From Yaniella halotolerans DSM 15476 (lineage in GTDB: Bacteria > Actinomycetota > Actinomycetes > Actinomycetales > Micrococcaceae): a stretch of 64,000 bases of DNA. Below are positions 8,294-17,006 of this stretch, one piece after another. The DNA is taken from the NCBI RefSeq assembly GCF_000420805.1, contig NZ_ATVQ01000001.1, forward strand, positions 1,302,001 to 1,366,000. Reading direction: 5' to 3'. A program made the position numbers and the translations under genes. The first letter of the stretch is position 1. Each line of letters begins with the position of its first letter. The notes below the pieces were generated by a model that had not been told where the DNA came from, ran no database searches, and worked only from the letters and a program-made list of their open reading frames with translations.

Positions 8294-9124
8294 CTACTCT
8301 GTCTCAGGTCGGTTCTGCAGGGTCAGTTTGGCATCGATCAACCGATAAATGCCGTCTTGCACATGACGTTCCATTGACTGTTGGGCATTGGAGACATCAC
8401 GTTGTGCCAGGGCTTCAAGAATCACTTCGTGATCCCGTTGAACGAGGGCGGGAGTCATCCCAGCGCCGCCGGGAGACCAGAGCAATGAAGTGATCTCGCT
8501 GAGGAGGCGCATCTGGAGTCGTAGCAGTCGTGGTGATTGCGCTGCGACTGCCAGTTGCGTATGGAATCTACTATATTCGCTCGCCTGTGCTGACGCGTCC
8601 TCGGCATTTAGCAGACGGTCTGCAGCACGTTCCAGGGCCTGAAGAGATGCCGCTTGTGCCCGTTGACATGCTAGGTGCACAATGCCGCGGCTTATCGTTA
8701 CTCTCTCGTCGCCGAAGTCTCGCAAGTTGACGATACTAATGCCGTCTAGATACTGGCTGACCTGATTGCTCGTTGGAAACGGGACCTTGATGACAAATGT
8801 GCCACCGCTCCTCCCGCGGTGAGTTTCCACGAGCCCCTTGTCACGGAGCTCGGCTAGCGATTTTCTAATCGTTGCGATAGCTACACCGAATTGATCAGCA
8901 AGCTCAGATTCTGCAGGTAAGCGATCACCAACAGCCAGCTCGCCAAGTGATATAGCCGTGGCAATTTGACCTGCATGACTGTGCTCGTAACCGAGTGGTA
9001 TAACGCCGGAGGCTGCTTCACCAACAAGGGGTATGTGAGAGTGCATTCGACTTTCGGGGTACGGAGGTACTTCAGGGACGACTCCCGAAGCCGCGGTCTC
9101 TCGCTCAACTAGCGGCAGAGACAT
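8294..9124 (-). CDS. GntR-family transcriptional regulator (FCD type)
   Basis: 276 residues from ATG 9124, which has GGAGA just upstream; a TTG at 9133 is an alternative. A winged helix-turn-helix lies at about residues 45-115 (AISLGELAVGDRLPAESELA, FGVAIATIRKSLAELRDKGL, RGRSGGTFV). The C-terminal half is all-helical and fits an FCD effector domain, with the spaced Asp/His pattern SRFHTQLA ... QRDHEVILEAL ... ERHVQDGIY that usually binds a metal or small acid. Its first bases overlap the end of the flavodoxin gene, indicating translational coupling. It probably controls the divergent P450 and fpr operons and perhaps eutH, responding to the amine or its gamma-glutamyl derivative; the targets are inferred from position only. 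Confidence 0.8.
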   Translation of the reverse strand: MSLPLVERETAASGVVPEVPPYPESRMHSHIPLVGEAASGVIPLGYEHSHAGQIATAISLGELAVGDRLPAESELADQFGVAIATIRKSLAELRDKGLVETHRGRSGGTFVIKVPFPTSNQVSQYLDGISIVNLRDFGDERVTISRGIVHLACQRAQAASLQALERAADRLLNAEDASAQASEYSRFHTQLAVAAQSPRLLRLQMRLLSEITSLLWSPGGAGMTPALVQRDHEVILEALAQRDVSNAQQSMERHVQDGIYRLIDAKLTLQNRPETE

Positions 9125-9593
9125 CTTCTCCAATTTCTGAGAAAGCTGCGAGAGCTTGTGGTAGCCACTCTAGTGCAGCATCGGAAGGTGTCACTTCAAG
9201 AGACGATGCATCATGTCTGCCGTACTCGCCTACACGGGTAGCACCGAGCTCCGACAATTTCTTGTCGAGTACTTCGCTGCCTTGGCTGTATGTATCTTCA
9301 TAGAACCGATCTCCAAGCCCGAACATCGCATAGTAGACATCACTGAGGTCTGGAGATTCTTCGACGAGTGTTTCATAGAACTCTTGCGCTGTATAAGGCA
9401 GCTCTCCTTCGCCATGTGTAGAGCATGCGAAGATGTAGTACTTCGAGGAGTCAAGGCTGCTCACCTCGTACTCTTGAAGGTCGGCGAACTCGACCTCGTG
9501 GTCGCCTGAATCTGCAATTTCTTCTTCGAGGTCCATCGCAAGAAGTTCCGTGTTGCCTGATTCCGTGCCGTATAAAATTTGGATGTTCATCAT
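9105..9593 (-). CDS. Flavodoxin
   Basis: 162 residues. The FMN phosphate-binding loop YGTESGNTE is at residues 8-16, and ACSTHGEGELPYTAQEF plus FGLGDRFYEDTYSQG give the two ring-stacking loops of a flavodoxin. It carries one electron at a time from a reductase to an acceptor. It lies 27 bases after the reductase gene and is divergent from the P450, so it very probably is the dedicated redox partner of that P450, replacing the ferredoxin more common in actinobacteria (the cindoxin/P450cin arrangement is a known precedent). The C-terminus overlaps the beginning of gntR. Confidence 0.88.
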   Translation of the reverse strand: MMNIQILYGTESGNTELLAMDLEEEIADSGDHEVEFADLQEYEVSSLDSSKYYIFACSTHGEGELPYTAQEFYETLVEESPDLSDVYYAMFGLGDRFYEDTYSQGSEVLDKKLSELGATRVGEYGRHDASSLEVTPSDAALEWLPQALAAFSEIGEDVSAAS

Positions 9594-9620
9594 ATGTCCT
9601 TCGTGGTGATGTTGAGGGGT

Positions 9621-10907
9621 TTAGTTTTGTGTCGTGGCTTGAGCGATGATGTCTCGTTGGCCAACAAATTTCTTGCGTATACGATTGACATCTGCCAGGT
9701 TCAGCTCTTTTTCGTTAGCTAGAACCCATTGCGAAAACGAGATGGGCTCCTCTGCTAAACGATGTCTTAGACCATCGAGACCGCTTTTTTCTGCTGTGTC
9801 ATGAATACGGTTTTCGTCAATGTCGGCAAGGATTTCTTTAGCCACCCCTTGTGCGCAAGCACGATTCGCGGGGATGGTTCCAACTGCTCCGCGTTTCAGC
9901 CAGCCTGTGCGGTAGAAGCCAGGCTCGATTCGGCCTGAGTCTTCTGTGATCCGCATGAGGTCCTCGTGGCCCTTGTAGATTGGTGACTTGTCGTCGGCTT
10001 CGAACCCGACGGCGGTGATGGCTGAATCCGCATAGATCTCAGAGCGCAGCTGAGTCTCGGCCTCATGTATCTGGATGCCCTCGAGGGTATCTTGGCCTAG
10101 AAACTGTTCAGGGGCAGTGGAGAACCGGAAGGCGACCTCAACTCGAGGCGCGGAGGTTTGAGTGTCAACAAGTGAATCCACTGCAGAGCGTCGACGAGCA
10201 GCTGCTGATTTTTCATCGAGGTCTTCTTCAGGCGCGTGGTTAGAGGTGAACCGCACTCCCTCAATGCTTCCGAGTTCTCGCAACATAGCGGAATCGGATT
10301 TTGCTTCATCAATGCTGGAGCGGTTGAGGACAGTAACGGTTTTTACGGGAGCACCGAGATATGCTTCTAAAGCGTCGTCATTGACGTCGCTTCCGTCGTA
10401 GTCGGTGTGCTCTTTGATTAGGAAGCGCAGGATATCGAGGGCTACATTTCCACCACCTACTAGCACGATGTGCTCGCCCAAAGTTGAGAACACATCGGTT
10501 TTTCCGCGGAAAGAGTTTAGCGAGTAGATGAGATCTGCAGCGGTATAGACGCCATCTAAATCTTTTCCGGGGATATCAAGCTGGCGAGCATTTGGGCGTC
10601 CAGTAGCTAACGCGACCACGTCAAACTGTTCGCGGAGGTCTTCGATTTTTATATCAGCGCCGATTTCAATATTGCCTGCAAACTTGACGTTTTCTTTCGC
10701 GAAGAGGCGATCAAACTGCCGCGTAATTGATTTTGTTTGTTGATGGTCTGTTGCAACACCGTAGCGAATGAGACCGTAGGGGGCAGCAAGCTGATCAAAG
10801 ACAGTGATGATGTCATCGGGACGCTTCCTGTTGAGTGCTTGCGCAAGAAAGCAGCCGCTTGGACCAGAGCCCACAACAGCGATTTGTAGTGGTTTATCCG
10901 TAGTCAT
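9621..10907 (-). CDS. Ferredoxin/flavodoxin-NADP+ reductase (FprA/adrenodoxin reductase type)
   Basis: 428 residues from ATG 10907, with AAAGGAAG at the right distance; an earlier start at 10922 has no such site. The FAD-binding VVGSGPSGCFLAQAL is at about residues 11-25, PYGLIRYGVATDHQ is typical of adrenodoxin reductases, and the NADP domain has VLVGGGNVALDILRFL. The C-terminal GTIPANRACAQGVAKEIL matches the family's second FAD contact. It takes electrons from NADPH and passes them to a ferredoxin or flavodoxin in the cytoplasm. First gene of the leftward operon, followed by the flavodoxin, it completes a three-component P450 system. Confidence 0.9.
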   Translation of the reverse strand: MTTDKPLQIAVVGSGPSGCFLAQALNRKRPDDIITVFDQLAAPYGLIRYGVATDHQQTKSITRQFDRLFAKENVKFAGNIEIGADIKIEDLREQFDVVALATGRPNARQLDIPGKDLDGVYTAADLIYSLNSFRGKTDVFSTLGEHIVLVGGGNVALDILRFLIKEHTDYDGSDVNDDALEAYLGAPVKTVTVLNRSSIDEAKSDSAMLRELGSIEGVRFTSNHAPEEDLDEKSAAARRRSAVDSLVDTQTSAPRVEVAFRFSTAPEQFLGQDTLEGIQIHEAETQLRSEIYADSAITAVGFEADDKSPIYKGHEDLMRITEDSGRIEPGFYRTGWLKRGAVGTIPANRACAQGVAKEILADIDENRIHDTAEKSGLDGLRHRLAEEPISFSQWVLANEKELNLADVNRIRKKFVGQRDIIAQATTQN

Positions 10908-11220
10908 GGAGCTTCCTTTCATCGGCGAAATGTGTGTTTACGCCTAGCTTTTCTAAATCATTCGTTACTAAATCATTATCGAAAAAGTCTTGTGGTGCAA
11001 CTCACAGGATGAATATTACTTTTCTACTGCTGATAATAAATGTATTTAGGTATATTTTCTTGAAACCGGGCAGTCCCTGCGAGTGCATTGCTGCAGCGTC
11101 GGTCGATCGAGCACTCTGCAACTCATCAACATGTTAGTTGCCTCACAGAAGAATTTATGATTAGCTAAGTCACATTCAATGATAAATCATCTCAAAATGA
11201 ATGTATTTCGGAGGAGTGGC
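10908..11220. promoter_or_regulatory. Divergent promoter region of the reductase and P450 operons
   Basis: 313 AT-rich bases with no gene. Direct repeats CTAAATCATT at 10953-10962 and 10968-10977 are 15 bases apart (about one and a half helical turns), and TAAATCAT recurs at 11183-11190 near the P450. Such repeats could be GntR or activator sites for both directions. GGAGGAG for the P450 lies at 11210-11216. Confidence 0.35.
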
Positions 11221-12432
11221 ATGACACAAGTTTCAGAAGAGGCCCTTGAGATGCCGTACTTCAATATTGCAGACCCGAGCTTCGCGATGCAGTCCGAGGA
11301 AGTTCGACGTGCTCGTGATGAGTCGTGGATCGCTCGGACGAACTACGGGTACGCTGTGCTTCGTCATGCTGAAGTGGGCTCCTTGCTTCGCAGTAAGTCT
11401 CTATCTCAGGGCAGTGCGCAATGGCCAGAACACCACGGCGTTCATAGCGGTTCATTCTACGCGTGGTGGAGCAAAAACCTTCTCGTATTGGAAGGCATGG
11501 AGCATACCCGTATTCGACGGTTGCTCAATCCCGCGTTTTCCCCAGCCCGAGCTCGCAAACTCAAGGCAAGTTTCCAAGACCTAGCTGATGAGTTGGTAAA
11601 CGAAATCGCAGACAAGGAATCAATCGAATTCGTCAGTGATTTTGCTGCTCCATTCGCAACGCGAGCGCTGTGCATCATGTTGGGCTTGCCGGAAGAGCAC
11701 TGGGAATTCATTGCTGATCGCGCCGACACCATTGGTCTCGCGCTCTCGGTCAATATCAAAGAAGAAATCGACAAAATTGATACTGCAGTGGATGAACTCT
11801 ACGAATTTGTTGAAACATTGATTCAGGAGCGTCGGGAAAACCCAGTTGACGATGTGATTTCCACGCTCGTCACGCAGAGTAGCGACAGTGACAGTCTGTC
11901 GCCGGAAGAACTTCGAAACGCCATCGTGCTCATGTTGTTTGGTGGTATGGATACCACGCGCAACCAGCTTGGTCTGGCTATTCAGACGTTTATTCATAAC
12001 CCAGAGCAGTGGGATCTGTTGGGAGAAAACCCCAAATTGGTGAACAGCGCGCTCGAAGAAGTTCTGCGCGTGAACCCGACAACTCGCTGGGTTACCCGCG
12101 AAGCAGTTGAAGATTTCGAGTTCCAGGGTGTTGAGTTCAAATCAGGGACCACAGTCCACTTGTTCACCGCTTCGTCAGGTACTGATGTGCAGGCTTTCCC
12201 TGATCCTGAGATCGACATCGAAGAGAAGGACCGAAAAGCGCACTTCACATTCGGTGGAGGAAAACACCAGTGCATCGGTCAACACATCGCAAAGGCCGAC
12301 ATGTCTGTAGCGCTAGCTACTCTTTCGGCGGCAATTACTGACTTACAGCTGGACGGAGCGGACGAGTGGCTTCCCGACTCGGGGAACACCGGCCCAGTGA
12401 GGCTCCCAATTCGCTTTAAAAAGCGTAGCTAA
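11221..12432 (+). CDS. Cytochrome P450
   Basis: 403 residues from ATG 11221, chosen because GGAGGAG precedes it; two upstream in-frame starts lack a site. All P450 hallmarks are present: I-helix GGMDTT (241-246), ExxR at Glu280-Arg283, and the haem loop FGGGKHQCIGQ with the axial Cys351. It is a soluble bacterial class I-type monooxygenase needing external electron carriers, which the divergent flavodoxin and reductase genes supply. The next gene is a glutamine-synthetase-family ligase 35 bases on. In context it could hydroxylate or dealkylate the imported amine or its gamma-glutamyl adduct; the substrate is unknown. Its codon use looks AT-richer than that of the paa genes. Confidence 0.92.
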   Translation: MTQVSEEALEMPYFNIADPSFAMQSEEVRRARDESWIARTNYGYAVLRHAEVGSLLRSKSLSQGSAQWPEHHGVHSGSFYAWWSKNLLVLEGMEHTRIRRLLNPAFSPARARKLKASFQDLADELVNEIADKESIEFVSDFAAPFATRALCIMLGLPEEHWEFIADRADTIGLALSVNIKEEIDKIDTAVDELYEFVETLIQERRENPVDDVISTLVTQSSDSDSLSPEELRNAIVLMLFGGMDTTRNQLGLAIQTFIHNPEQWDLLGENPKLVNSALEEVLRVNPTTRWVTREAVEDFEFQGVEFKSGTTVHLFTASSGTDVQAFPDPEIDIEEKDRKAHFTFGGGKHQCIGQHIAKADMSVALATLSAAITDLQLDGADEWLPDSGNTGPVRLPIRFKKRS

Positions 12433-12467
12433 CCCATAACGTAAAGGATTTTTCCAAGGAGATTACC

Positions 12468-13919
12468 ATGACCGCTCTACCTACAGTTTCTGCAATTAAA
12501 ACTGCAGCGCCAAAGGATCTCTCGCTTGCCGAGCGACTAGAAAAGCGTTATGCAGACAAGGACGCGTTCGCGCGCCACCGCGAACACAACATGTCGAAAG
12601 AGGTCATTGCTGAACTCAGCGAGAAGATCAAAGCGGCTGGTACAGAATATATCTACTATCAGATCCCAACCATGCAGGGACGCGTAGTAGCAAAAGTTGT
12701 ACCAGCACAGCACTTCGAGCGCTTCCTACGTAAAGGCATCGCCATGCACCGTCCTGCGATGGCTGATCTACAGACCACCCGCGAAGGGGAAATGGTTCAC
12801 GGAGGCGTTGAGGCCAAAGAATTCTGGGCCTTGCCTGAAGCAGAGACGTTCACATCGATCCCGTGGGACACTACCGTTGCGACCATCTGGTGCCGCGCTT
12901 ATGAACCACTGCACTTCGGTGACATCGGCGGTTCTGTACTGCCGACAGATGTTCGCTCACTCTTCAAAATCACACACGAAGAATTCACTGACCGAACCGG
13001 TCTGGAACTACGCTCCGGTCTAGAACCAGAGATGACCTGGGTTGGTTCGATGGCAGACGTGATCGTCAAAGACGGCGCTTCTCCTGCCTACCTGGTCGAA
13101 AACCTGGAACGTATGCGTCCCGTTTACAAGAAGATCATCAGTTACGCACAGGCCATGGGCTTCAACATGATCCAGGGTGACTACGAAGACGATGGTCAGA
13201 TTGAGCTCAACTGGGATTTTGATCAGGCCAACCTCACCGCTGATCGCATGACCACCTATCGCCAAATCTGCCGACAGGTGGCGCGCGAGCTCGATATGCA
13301 AGCAAGCTTCATGCCGAAACCTTACAACGGGAAAATGGGCAATGGCTGTCACCACAACCTCAGCCTCTGGCGCGGAAATGAAAACGTTGTTGAAGACGGC
13401 CGCGTCGAACTGCACGCAACAGATATCGCTAAGAATGCTATCGCAGGCGTGCTTAAGCACACGCCTGGTGCGGCGCTCGTGATGAACTCGACCGTGAACT
13501 CGTATAAGCGATTCTGGGATGTTGGCCAGTATGTAACCATGGACCTCAGCTGGGGACTTGATGGTCGTGACGCGACCATGCGCATCTCCGCAAACGGCCG
13601 TATGGAATATCGTCAACCAGACGCTTCGGTAAACCCATACCTGTCTCATACCTATCTGCTGGCAGCCATGGACGACGGTATTACCAACAACCTGGATGCC
13701 GGCGAACCAATGGGCTCTGTCTCAGACTTTGCAGGGCTGACTGTTCCACGCACCATGGGCGAATCCATCGACGCATTCGAATCCGATAAATATCTTATGA
13801 ACACCATTCCGCGTGAAGTCACCGAGGTATACCTCGACATCAAGAAAGACGAATGGGCTCGCTACTGCTCCACTCTGACTGAGTGGGAATTCACCCAGTA
13901 CTGGGCCAGCATCCCATAA
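12468..13919 (+). CDS. Glutamine synthetase family, probable gamma-glutamyl-amine ligase
   Basis: 483 residues with AAGGAGA upstream of ATG 12468. GS-fold landmarks are LRSGLEPEMTW (metal-binding Glu), GDYEDDGQIELNW, the ATP/glutamate loop KPYNGKMGNGCHHNLSLW and the Arg-containing MRISANGRMEYRQPDAS with PYL. The order and length fit GlnA-like enzymes that ligate glutamate to amines (gamma-glutamyl polyamine, isopropylamine or ethanolamine synthetases) more than housekeeping GlnA, because the canonical adenylylation loop and the N-terminal GlnA domain pattern are weak. It sits between a P450 and hydrolases specific for gamma-glutamyl bonds and opposite EutH. Inferred role: ATP-dependent gamma-glutamylation that masks the amine before oxidation. 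Confidence 0.82.
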   Translation: MTALPTVSAIKTAAPKDLSLAERLEKRYADKDAFARHREHNMSKEVIAELSEKIKAAGTEYIYYQIPTMQGRVVAKVVPAQHFERFLRKGIAMHRPAMADLQTTREGEMVHGGVEAKEFWALPEAETFTSIPWDTTVATIWCRAYEPLHFGDIGGSVLPTDVRSLFKITHEEFTDRTGLELRSGLEPEMTWVGSMADVIVKDGASPAYLVENLERMRPVYKKIISYAQAMGFNMIQGDYEDDGQIELNWDFDQANLTADRMTTYRQICRQVARELDMQASFMPKPYNGKMGNGCHHNLSLWRGNENVVEDGRVELHATDIAKNAIAGVLKHTPGAALVMNSTVNSYKRFWDVGQYVTMDLSWGLDGRDATMRISANGRMEYRQPDASVNPYLSHTYLLAAMDDGITNNLDAGEPMGSVSDFAGLTVPRTMGESIDAFESDKYLMNTIPREVTEVYLDIKKDEWARYCSTLTEWEFTQYWASIP

Positions 13920-13952
13920 ACAGCGGGTCAACGGACTTCAAGGAGACAATCT

Positions 13953-14660
13953 ATGCTACGTATCGCTTGCATTGACAGCGAAGCCCTACCCTTATTCGAT
14001 CTAAAAGATGATCAGGGCAACCGGGTAGGTTATGAACCAGAAGCAGCCCAAATCGTTTTCGACCATATCGGCGAAGAATTTGAGTGGGTCTACCTCAACT
14101 GGGAACAAATGCTCCCGGCTGTGAATTCAGGTGAAGTGGACGCCGTTTGGTGTGGCCAGGCCATTACTGAAGAGCGTGCTCGCCAGGTAGATTTCACTGA
14201 CCCCTACGCGATCTTTGATGAAACCATCTTGGTGCGGTCTGGATCAGGCATTACGGAACCGGCGCAGTTACACGGCCTCAAGGTTGGTGCGATTGCAAAT
14301 TCAGCCAACATGGCGCTGGCCGAAACTTTCGACGGCGCAGTCTTGGTGCCTTTCGAAGGTGAAGATGTCTTTGGCGCCATGATTGAAGCGACTCGCAACG
14401 GTGATATTGACGCGTTCGTTGATGATGACGTCGTGATGCTTCCGGTTGCCGAGCAAGATGAAGACCTAGAGGAAGCTTTCACCATTAAGACCCAAAATCG
14501 TTGGGCCATTGGTGTTACTCCGGGTAACGACAAACTCCGGGAAGCGATCAATCGTGGACTTGAAGCGTCGATTCAGGATGGTAGCTTGAAGCAGGCCTGG
14601 GAGAAGTGGATGCCAGCGCTCGAATTCCCACTTGAGGGTTCAAAGGTTGACGCCACATGA
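13953..14660 (+). CDS. Solute-binding protein family 3 fold without signal peptide
   Basis: 235 residues, AAGGAGA just upstream of ATG 13953. It aligns in outline with amino-acid-binding proteins (SBP_bac_3): GYEPEAAQIVF, SGEVDAVWCGQAITEERARQVDFTDPY, and ATRNGDIDAFVDDDVVML. The protein begins directly with MLRIACIDSEALPL and has neither a signal peptide nor a lipobox, and no ABC permease or ATPase is nearby. Its stop overlaps the start of the next hydrolase (ATGA). It therefore appears to work in the cytoplasm. Options are a metabolite sensor, an accessory subunit of the hydrolase or ligase, or an enzyme on this fold (cyclohexadienyl dehydratase is a known case). Confidence 0.65.
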   Translation: MLRIACIDSEALPLFDLKDDQGNRVGYEPEAAQIVFDHIGEEFEWVYLNWEQMLPAVNSGEVDAVWCGQAITEERARQVDFTDPYAIFDETILVRSGSGITEPAQLHGLKVGAIANSANMALAETFDGAVLVPFEGEDVFGAMIEATRNGDIDAFVDDDVVMLPVAEQDEDLEEAFTIKTQNRWAIGVTPGNDKLREAINRGLEASIQDGSLKQAWEKWMPALEFPLEGSKVDAT

Positions 14661-15379
14661 CAGTTCCGAAGATTGCTGTCGCTGGGATGTGGGCCAATAG
14701 TGTGAGCGGTCTGCGTTTCTCAGGAAACTCAGTCGCGACGGCACTGCTGCAAAGTGTGGTCCGCGCCGGTGGGGAACCAGTGACCTTATTTGCTGAATCG
14801 CCTCTGAGTCCACTCGATCGCTTAGCGGACTTCGATGGTGTGCTGATCCCCGGTGGAAACGATATTAAACCTGCGATGTACGGCCAGGAAACTGGGCCCG
14901 ATACCAAGGTGGCCGACTATGAGTATCAGGATGAATTCGAACGAAATATTTTGGACGCTGCGCTGAAACTCGGTCTACCAACGTTGGCCGTGTGCCGTGG
15001 CTTCCAGATGCTCAACGTCATGCATGGCGGAACGTTGATGCAGGACTTGCCGCCCGAACACGAGATACATCGCAATGATCTTCACGATGTGGACATTGCA
15101 TCGGACTCGCGGCTCGCCTCGGTGCTCAATGAGCATGACCATATTCGTGTCTCGTCCTATCATCATCAGGCTGTAGACCAGATCGGCACAGGACTCCGGG
15201 CTGTTGCAACTGCACAGGATGGCATTGTTGAAGCGCTGGAACCCGTGGATTCGACCATCCCGGTGGTGGCTATTCAATGGCATCCAGAAGACAACGCTGC
15301 CACGGATATGCAACAGCAAGCACTCTTCGACTGGTTGGTAACTACTGCCAGCATGCAGTCTGACAGGGTGCAGGTATAA
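14657..15379 (+). CDS. Gamma-glutamyl hydrolase, class I amidotransferase fold (PuuD-like), copy 2
   Basis: 240 residues. Nucleophile Cys113 in LAVCRGFQ and His209/Glu211 in IQWHPED complete the triad; FDGVLIPGGNDIKPAMYG is the family's oxyanion-side strand. It is closer to classical PuuD than the other two copies, lacking their HPGFFSD segment. It overlaps the preceding gene by four bases, so its expression is coupled to the P450-ligase series. Expected activity: hydrolysis of a gamma-glutamyl amide to glutamate and the free amino product in the cytoplasm. A strong hairpin follows the stop, ending the P450 operon before the aldehyde dehydrogenase gene. Confidence 0.82.
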   Translation: MTVPKIAVAGMWANSVSGLRFSGNSVATALLQSVVRAGGEPVTLFAESPLSPLDRLADFDGVLIPGGNDIKPAMYGQETGPDTKVADYEYQDEFERNILDAALKLGLPTLAVCRGFQMLNVMHGGTLMQDLPPEHEIHRNDLHDVDIASDSRLASVLNEHDHIRVSSYHHQAVDQIGTGLRAVATAQDGIVEALEPVDSTIPVVAIQWHPEDNAATDMQQQALFDWLVTTASMQSDRVQV

Positions 15380-15390
15380 ATTTTCTGAAT

Positions 15391-15432
15391 GGATAAAGCG
15401 GTCTCGACTATTTTAACGAGACCGCTTTATCC
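15391..15432 (+). terminator. Strong hairpin after hydrolase 2
   Basis: Perfect 16-base arms GGATAAAGCGGTCTCG (15391-15406) and CGAGACCGCTTTATCC (15417-15432) with loop ACTATTTTAA. No long T-run follows, so it may attenuate rather than end transcription. Confidence 0.75.
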
Positions 15433-15482
15433 ATGACTACTTACTCAAGACTTTGCGATCTTATGTGTAGAAAGGCCACAAA

Positions 15483-16841
15483 ATGTATCAGGTAAAGAAC
15501 CCTGCCACCGGCGAGGTTGAAGCAACATATCCAGAGATGTCGGATGCTGAGGTTGCAGAAGCTGTTGAACAGGTTGACCAGGGATACCGTGAATGGAACC
15601 GTCGCCCGTTGAGCGAACGGCAGGCGATCGTTTGGAAAGCCGCCGATCTGTTCGATGAACGTAAAGAAGAGCTTGCCAAGATTATCGCTCGCGAAATGGG
15701 TAAACCCGTTGGGCAGGGTATCGGTGAGGCAGAGACATCCCGCGATATCTTCCGCTACTACGCCGACAACGCTGAGCAGCTCCTTGCGAATGAGGAACTC
15801 GACATTGAAGGCGGTCGAGCACTTCTTCAGAAGAAATCTATTGGGGCGCTAGTGGGCATTATGCCCTGGAACTTCCCGTACTACCAGGTAGCGCGTTTCG
15901 CCGCACCAAACCTCATCCTTGGCAATACGATGTTGCTGAAACACGCACGGAATTGTCCAGAGTCGGCTGCAGCAATTGAACAGCTCCTACGCGATGCGGG
16001 ACTCCCAGAAAATGCTTACATTAATATGTATGCTTCTAGCGACCAGATTGCAGATGTCATCGCTGATCCGCGTATCTTCGGTGTCTCCTTGACCGGTAGT
16101 GAACGTGCTGGTGTGGCAGTCGGCAAAAACGCGGGGCAACACCTTAAACCGATGGTTCTTGAACTCGGTGGCTCCGATCCGCTGCTCGTATTGGACACGA
16201 ACGATGTCCAGGCGGTCGCTACAAAAATTGCACAAACTCGTCTACGTAACGCTGGACAGGCATGTAATTCACCAAAACGTCTCATCGTGATGGATGAATA
16301 CTACGATGAGTTCGTCGAAGTATTGGTCCGTGAATTCGAAAATGCTCAAGTAGGCGATCCGATGGATCCGAAGAGCGTTGTCGGACCCATTTCGTCCGCA
16401 CAAGCACTCGAAGAATTGATCGAACAGGTGCAGGACACGGTGAAAGCTGGCGCCACCTTGCACACCGGAGGCGAACGGCTTTCCGACAAAGGGACATACT
16501 TCAGCCCTGCCGTCCTAACTGACGTCACTCCGGAAATGCGTGGTTACTACGAAGAGCTCTTTGGTCCAGTCGCGATTGTATACCGGGCCAAAACGGTGGA
16601 TGACGCATTGCGCTTAGCCAATGACTCACCCTTCGGGCTAGGCTCAAGTATCTTCACGGAAGATCCAGAAGCAGCGCTAGAAGTCGCCGATCAAATCGAA
16701 ACCGGCATGGTCTTCTTCAATGAAGCAGGCGGCTCGCAGCCAGACCTGCCCTTTGGGGGCGTCAAGCGATCTGGTATTGGGCGTGAACTTGGTCCATTGG
16801 GAATCGAAGAGTTCATGAACAAGAAAGTTGTCCGATTCTGA
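15483..16841 (+). CDS. Aldehyde dehydrogenase, succinate-semialdehyde dehydrogenase (Sad/YneI)-like
   Basis: 452 residues, AAAGG before ATG 15483. The catalytic Cys261 lies in NAGQACNSPKR and the general base Glu227 in VLELGGSDP; MPWNFPYYQ and LLKHARNCPESA closely resemble the Sad/YneI branch of NAD(P)-linked semialdehyde dehydrogenases. It oxidises an aldehyde to the acid in the cytoplasm. In this cluster it would be expected to act on the aldehyde formed from the (gamma-glutamylated) amine, giving an acid amide for the hydrolases, or on a semialdehyde released later. It is flanked by hairpins on both sides and so may be transcribed from its own promoter or by read-through. Confidence 0.88.
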   Translation: MYQVKNPATGEVEATYPEMSDAEVAEAVEQVDQGYREWNRRPLSERQAIVWKAADLFDERKEELAKIIAREMGKPVGQGIGEAETSRDIFRYYADNAEQLLANEELDIEGGRALLQKKSIGALVGIMPWNFPYYQVARFAAPNLILGNTMLLKHARNCPESAAAIEQLLRDAGLPENAYINMYASSDQIADVIADPRIFGVSLTGSERAGVAVGKNAGQHLKPMVLELGGSDPLLVLDTNDVQAVATKIAQTRLRNAGQACNSPKRLIVMDEYYDEFVEVLVREFENAQVGDPMDPKSVVGPISSAQALEELIEQVQDTVKAGATLHTGGERLSDKGTYFSPAVLTDVTPEMRGYYEELFGPVAIVYRAKTVDDALRLANDSPFGLGSSIFTEDPEAALEVADQIETGMVFFNEAGGSQPDLPFGGVKRSGIGRELGPLGIEEFMNKKVVRF

Positions 16842-16854
16842 GTTGTAGGTGATG

Positions 16855-16892
16855 GAGGGATGGAGTTTTCTGAAAGATTGGCTCCATCCCTC
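16855..16892 (+). terminator. Hairpin after aldehyde dehydrogenase
   Basis: Arms GAGGGATGGAG (16855-16865) and CTCCATCCCTC (16882-16892), 11 perfect pairs, 13 bases after the stop codon. Confidence 0.65.
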
Positions 16893-17006
16893 TTACACAA
16901 CACGAAGAGCATAGTGTGTTGGTTGGGCTAGCAATTGCCACTTGCTGTGAACAACTATGGTTGGGATCAACAAGCTTTCATCGAGTGCAAATGGTAGGAG
17001 ATATTT

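Noticed and set aside
12468-13919. Housekeeping glutamine synthetase GlnA
   Set aside because: Context with P450, aldehyde dehydrogenase and gamma-glutamyl hydrolases, and a divergent N-terminal domain, favour an amine ligase; ammonia as substrate still cannot be fully excluded.
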